Below are positions 15,010-17,410 of a DNA stretch of 17,410 nucleotides, one piece after another (positions within the stretch are counted from its first letter, which is position 1; every line of letters starts with the position of its first letter). The stretch spans positions 1-17,410 of the forward strand of contig DATNIB010000054.1 in assembly GCA_035604685.1 (NCBI GenBank), read 5' to 3'. Below the pieces are notes generated by a model that was not told the origin of the DNA, made no database searches, and was given only the letters and a program-made list of their open reading frames with translations. Position numbers and translations under genes: made by a program. This DNA is from DATNIB01 sp035604685. GTDB taxonomy: Bacteria > Actinomycetota > Acidimicrobiia > Acidimicrobiales > RAAP-2.

Positions 15010-15672
15010 ATGACGAAGTTCCGCGACCCGATCGACGACCCGCGGACGCCGGTCGCCGGCCTGCAGCTGGCCGACATCGTCGACCTGCGCGCCTACGAGC
15101 GGCTGCGCGACGACTACCGGCGGCGGATCATCGACCACAAGCGTCGGCGCCGGGTGGCGCTGGGTCCGATCATCACGCTCGTGTTCGAGTCGTTCGACAC
15201 GGTGCGCTTCCAGGTGCACGAGATGGCCCGGGCGGAGCGGATCGCGACCGACCAGGGCATCGAGGAGGAGCTCGACGCCTACAACCGGCTGCTGCCGGTC
15301 CACGGCGAGCTGTCGGCCACCCTGTTCATCGAGCTCACCACCGAGGATGAACTCCGCCACTGGCTGCCGAGGCTGGTCGGGATCGAGCGGTCGGTCGGGT
15401 TCGAGGTGGGCCGCCCGGGCGAACGACGGTTCGTCGCCGGCCTGCCCGAGGCCACCCACGCCGAGGCGCTCACCAGGGACACGGTGACGGCCGCCGTCCA
15501 CTACCTGCGCTTCCCGTTCGACCGGGAGGAACGGCGGGCCTTCGCCGCCGGGCGGGCCGCCCTCGTATCCGGGCACCCCGAGTACGAGGCCCGGACCGAC
15601 CTCGCCCCGGAGGCCCAGGCCGAGCTGCTGGCCGAGCTAGAGGGGCGGGCCGAACCGCTGCCGTTCGGCTAG
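15010..15672 (+). CDS. DUF3501 family protein
   Basis: A 220-residue cytoplasmic protein matching DUF3501. Characteristic blocks are LQLADIVDLRAYERLRDDYR (18-37), RRRVALGPIITLVFES (46-61), DTVRFQVHEMARAERI (63-78), EELDAYNRLLP (86-96) and GELSATLFIEL (99-109), then LVGIERSV and a C-terminal HYLRFPF. There are no cysteines or membrane helices. The function of the family is not established; its genes usually accompany rubrerythrin and a GlpC-like iron-sulfur oxidoreductase. Here it follows rubrerythrin by 43 bases on the same strand, and the iron-sulfur gene is absent. ATG at 15010 chosen because the conserved region begins soon after; no good Shine-Dalgarno is seen. A role in iron or peroxide handling is inferred from neighbours. 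Confidence 0.88.
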   Translation: MTKFRDPIDDPRTPVAGLQLADIVDLRAYERLRDDYRRRIIDHKRRRRVALGPIITLVFESFDTVRFQVHEMARAERIATDQGIEEELDAYNRLLPVHGELSATLFIELTTEDELRHWLPRLVGIERSVGFEVGRPGERRFVAGLPEATHAEALTRDTVTAAVHYLRFPFDREERRAFAAGRAALVSGHPEYEARTDLAPEAQAELLAELEGRAEPLPFG

Positions 15673-15675
15673 GGA

Positions 15676-15690
15676 CGCCCAATTCGGGCG
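15676..15690 (+). terminator. Small GC hairpin after DUF3501
   Basis: CGCCC-AATTC-GGGCG forms a perfect five-base stem with a five-base loop, four bases after the TAG stop. It is not followed by a T-run, so it would be a weak intrinsic terminator at best. Confidence 0.4.
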
Positions 15691-15707
15691 CCCACCAGGG
15701 CCCTTGG

Positions 15708-15727
15708 CCATCTGTCGGGCAGATAGG
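15708..15727 (+). terminator. Second hairpin after DUF3501
   Basis: CCATCTG (15708-15714) can pair with CAGATAGG (15720-15727) around TCGGG, with one bulged base. It lies between the DUF3501 stop and the whiB promoter and may insulate the two units. No T-run follows. Confidence 0.35.
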
Positions 15728-15752
15728 CAGCCGCGCGATCTAGGCCCGTGTC

Positions 15753-15782
15753 TTTACAGCGACGAGCGCGATGCGTCATACT
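15753..15782 (+). promoter_or_regulatory. Promoter of whiB
   Basis: TTTACA (15753-15758) and CATACT (15777-15782), separated by 18 bases, form a reasonable sigma-70-type promoter. It would give a 5' leader of about 95 bases before the whiB ATG at 15884, unlike the leaderless genes nearby. Confidence 0.55.
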
Positions 15783-15791
15783 CTTTGTTCT

Positions 15792-15803
15792 GCCGAATTC
15801 GGC
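15792..15803. promoter_or_regulatory. Perfect 12-base palindrome at the whiB transcription start
   Basis: GCCGAATTCGGC begins nine bases after the end of the whiB -10 box, i.e. at or just after the expected transcription start. It could be an operator for a repressor of whiB or a small 5' hairpin in its mRNA. No known regulator recognises this exact site to my knowledge. Confidence 0.4.
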
Positions 15804-15883
15804 GCAGGCACGAACCTCCGGGCGGTGCCCCCGGCTCCGGCGGGCCCCAACCGTACCGTCTGTAGCGAGGAAGTGCTTTTCCG

Positions 15884-16123
15884 ATGAGTGCCCCGACGTG
15901 GCGCAAGCGTGCTGCCTGCCGAGGAATCGACGCCGAGATCTTCTACCCCGCGACCGAGGACGACTTCGCCGCGGCCGAGGCCAAGGAGATCTGCGCCGAG
16001 TGCCCGGTCCGCCAGGCCTGCCTGGAGTACGCCATCGCCCATCGCGAGCACGAGGGGGTCTGGGGCGGGATGACCGAGCGGGAGCGCCGCCGGGTCGTCC
16101 GCCAGCGCCGTAAGTCGGCCTGA
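15884..16123 (+). CDS. WhiB-family iron-sulfur transcription regulator
   Basis: A 79-residue WhiB-like protein, a [4Fe-4S] regulator found in Actinobacteria and their phages that works bound to the principal sigma factor. The four cluster cysteines are C12, C37, C40 and C46 (C...CAECPVRQAC). The G(V/I)WGG turn is GVWGG (58-62), followed by the basic C-terminal DNA-binding tail RRRVVRQRRKS (68-78). The length and spacing are typical of short Wbl proteins (WhiB1/WhiB2-like size). ATG at 15884 is preceded by GAGGAAG eleven bases upstream. The gene is single, between the peroxide operon and an acyl-CoA dehydrogenase. Which Wbl subclass it belongs to cannot be settled by eye. Confidence 0.93.
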   Translation: MSAPTWRKRAACRGIDAEIFYPATEDDFAAAEAKEICAECPVRQACLEYAIAHREHEGVWGGMTERERRRVVRQRRKSA

Positions 16124-16151
16124 GCCGCTCCGCGGTCAGACACCGTTTGGC

Positions 16152-16157
16152 TAGCGT
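16152..16157 (+). promoter_or_regulatory. Candidate -10 box for a leaderless acyl-CoA dehydrogenase transcript
   Basis: TAGCGT ends seven bases before the GTG at 16165, the same geometry as the boxes before xseA, perR and the glpD leader ORF. No Shine-Dalgarno precedes that GTG and no clear -35 is seen. Confidence 0.45.
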
Positions 16158-16164
16158 GCCGACG

Positions 16165-17340
16165 GTGAACTTCGAACTCGCAGACGAGCTGGTCTCGCTC
16201 CAGGCGTCTGTTCGGCGTCTGGCCCAGGACAAGGTCAAGCCGCGGGCACGCGAGATCGACAAGTCCGGCGAGTACCCGGCCGACCTCTTCGAGGCCTTCC
16301 GCGACGCGGGGCTGCTCGGCTTGTGCATCCCGGTGGAGTTCGGGGGGTCGGGCGCGGGGATCCTCGGACTCACGATCGCCATCGAGGAGGTCGCCAAGTA
16401 CTCCAACACCGCGGCCCTCATGCTCCTGCTCACCCGGCTGCCGACGGGCCCTGTCCTCATCGCCGGCACCGAGGAGCAGAAGCGCCGCTATCTGCCCGGC
16501 ATCGCCGACGGGTCGCTGCGCGCCGGCTTCGGGCTCTCCGAGCCCCAGGCCGGGAGCGACGTCATGGGGATGCGGACCCGGGCGGTCCCGGACACCGAGC
16601 GCGCGGGCGGCTGGCGTATCAGCGGCGGCAAGTGCTGGATGTCGGGCGTGCGGGAGGCGGACTGGTACACGGTGTTCGCCAAGACGGCCGAGCCGACCAG
16701 CCGCGCCCACGATTCGATCACCGCGTTCATCGTCGAGCGGAGCTGGGAGGGCGTGTCGGTCGGCCGCACCGACCACAAGATGGGCGTGCGCGGGGTGGAC
16801 ACGGGCGAGCTCCTGCTCGACGACGTGCGGGTGCCGGCCGAGAACGTGATCGGCGAGGTGGGCGGCTTCCGGCTGGCCATGCTGGGGCTCAACTCGATGC
16901 GCCCGATCGTGGCTGCGCGGGGGATCGGCCTGGCCGAGGGCGCCCTCATGTACGCGACCGAGTACGTGAAACAGCGCCAGGCCTTCGGCAAGACGATCGC
17001 CGACTTCCAGGGGATCCAGTGGGAGATCGCCAAGTGCGCGGTCGACATCGAGGCCGCCCGCCTGCTCACCTACCGCGCGGCGTCCATGGCCGACGCCGGC
17101 CAGTTCGCCAAGGAGTACGTGCCCTACCTGTCCATGGCCAAGTACCACGCGACCGAGCTGGCGGTGCGGGCCTCGGGCCTGTGCGTGCAGCTGCTCGGGG
17201 CGGCCGGCTACATGGAGGACCACCCGGCCGAGCAGTGGTACCGCGACGCCAAACAGCTGACCATCGTCGAGGGCACCTCCCAGGTCCAGCTCGGCCTCAT
17301 CGCCCGGGGCGTCCTCGACGGGGACCTGTGGTGGGACTGA
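16165..17340 (+). CDS. Acyl-CoA dehydrogenase
   Basis: A 391-residue FAD enzyme that introduces the alpha-beta double bond in an acyl-CoA and passes electrons to ETF. The N-terminal helical domain starts NFELADELVSLQASVR. LCIPVEFGGSG and the first family signature GFGLSEPQAGSDV follow. Mid-domain blocks are KMGVRGVDTGELLLDDVRVP and QRQAFGKTIADFQGIQW. The C-terminal signature is YRDAKQLTIVEGTSQVQ, with the catalytic base at about E369. TTG 16147 and GTG 16156 are in-frame alternatives; GTG 16165 is preferred because it gives the usual short N terminus and matches a leaderless -10. The chain-length specificity (short, branched or other) cannot be assigned. The next gene starts one base after its stop. 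Confidence 0.93.
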   Translation: MNFELADELVSLQASVRRLAQDKVKPRAREIDKSGEYPADLFEAFRDAGLLGLCIPVEFGGSGAGILGLTIAIEEVAKYSNTAALMLLLTRLPTGPVLIAGTEEQKRRYLPGIADGSLRAGFGLSEPQAGSDVMGMRTRAVPDTERAGGWRISGGKCWMSGVREADWYTVFAKTAEPTSRAHDSITAFIVERSWEGVSVGRTDHKMGVRGVDTGELLLDDVRVPAENVIGEVGGFRLAMLGLNSMRPIVAARGIGLAEGALMYATEYVKQRQAFGKTIADFQGIQWEIAKCAVDIEAARLLTYRAASMADAGQFAKEYVPYLSMAKYHATELAVRASGLCVQLLGAAGYMEDHPAEQWYRDAKQLTIVEGTSQVQLGLIARGVLDGDLWWD

Positions 17341-17341
17341 G

Positions 17342-17410
17342 GTGGCCGGATTCGCCGACCTGGGCGGCTGGCCCGGCGTCCTGACCCGACTCCTGGCCGG
17401 GCGGTCCCTC
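17342..17410 (+). CDS. trpD: Probable anthranilate phosphoribosyltransferase, N-terminal 23 codons
   Basis: An open frame from GTG 17342 to the window end reads VAGFADLGGWPGVLTRLLAG and three more residues. GGWP.VL.RL..G is the usual N-terminal helix of actinobacterial TrpD, the enzyme that joins anthranilate to PRPP in tryptophan synthesis. The GTG is one base behind the acyl-CoA dehydrogenase stop, so the two are likely co-transcribed. Only 23 residues are visible, so the name rests on a short match. Confidence 0.55.
   Translation, partial: MAGFADLGGWPGVLTRLLAGRSL

Overview
The window is uniformly GC-rich, high-GC Gram-positive (Actinobacteria/Actinomycetota) DNA, most likely chromosomal. 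Support for this: a WhiB-family regulator, frequent GTG starts, GTGA/ATGA stop-start overlaps, several start codons sitting 6-7 bases behind a TAnnnT -10 box (leaderless style), and an actinobacterial-type RNase P RNA. An acidimicrobial-like lineage is a reasonable guess, but the sequence alone does not fix the order or genus.

Layout. (1) 1-352, minus: rnpB, the RNase P RNA, cut at its 3' end by the window edge. (2) 463-4067, plus: a tightly coupled operon of xseA and xseB (exonuclease VII), a metallo-beta-lactamase-fold hydrolase, and an NAD(P)H/FAD ferredoxin-reductase-type enzyme. (3) 8092-3997, minus: moxR, a DUF58 gene and a membrane transglutaminase (TgpA-like), all coupled; the last runs 71 bases into the 3' end of the convergent reductase gene. 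(4) 12906-8170, minus: a probable 14-codon leader ORF, glpD, an alkyl-DHAP-synthase-like FAD oxidase and an FGGY kinase of the glycerol kinase type, every junction being a GTGA overlap. (5) 13826-13224, minus: an unrecognised helix-turn-helix protein in a locally AT-richer patch. (6) 14045-15672, plus: a PerR-type Fur regulator, a rubrerythrin lacking the rubredoxin domain, and a DUF3501 protein, behind a promoter carrying two palindromic operators. (7) 15884-16123, plus: whiB. (8) 16165-17340, plus: an acyl-CoA dehydrogenase, then the first 23 codons of a probable trpD.

How the genes work together. The glp block should turn glycerol (or a related polyol) into glycerol 3-phosphate and DHAP. 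The AGPS-like enzyme between the two glycerol genes suggests a link to alkyl (ether) glycerolipids or oxidation of a related hydroxy acid. The PerR block looks like a self-regulated peroxide-defence operon. The MoxR/DUF58/transglutaminase block is a conserved cell-envelope/protein-processing trio of poorly known role.

I see no insertion sequence, integrase, CRISPR array, tRNA or phage gene. Most genes belong to known families. The least explained elements are the leader ORF of glpD, the FGGY kinase with altered substrate residues beside the AGPS-like enzyme, the PerR-Rbr-DUF3501 unit, and the HTH protein.
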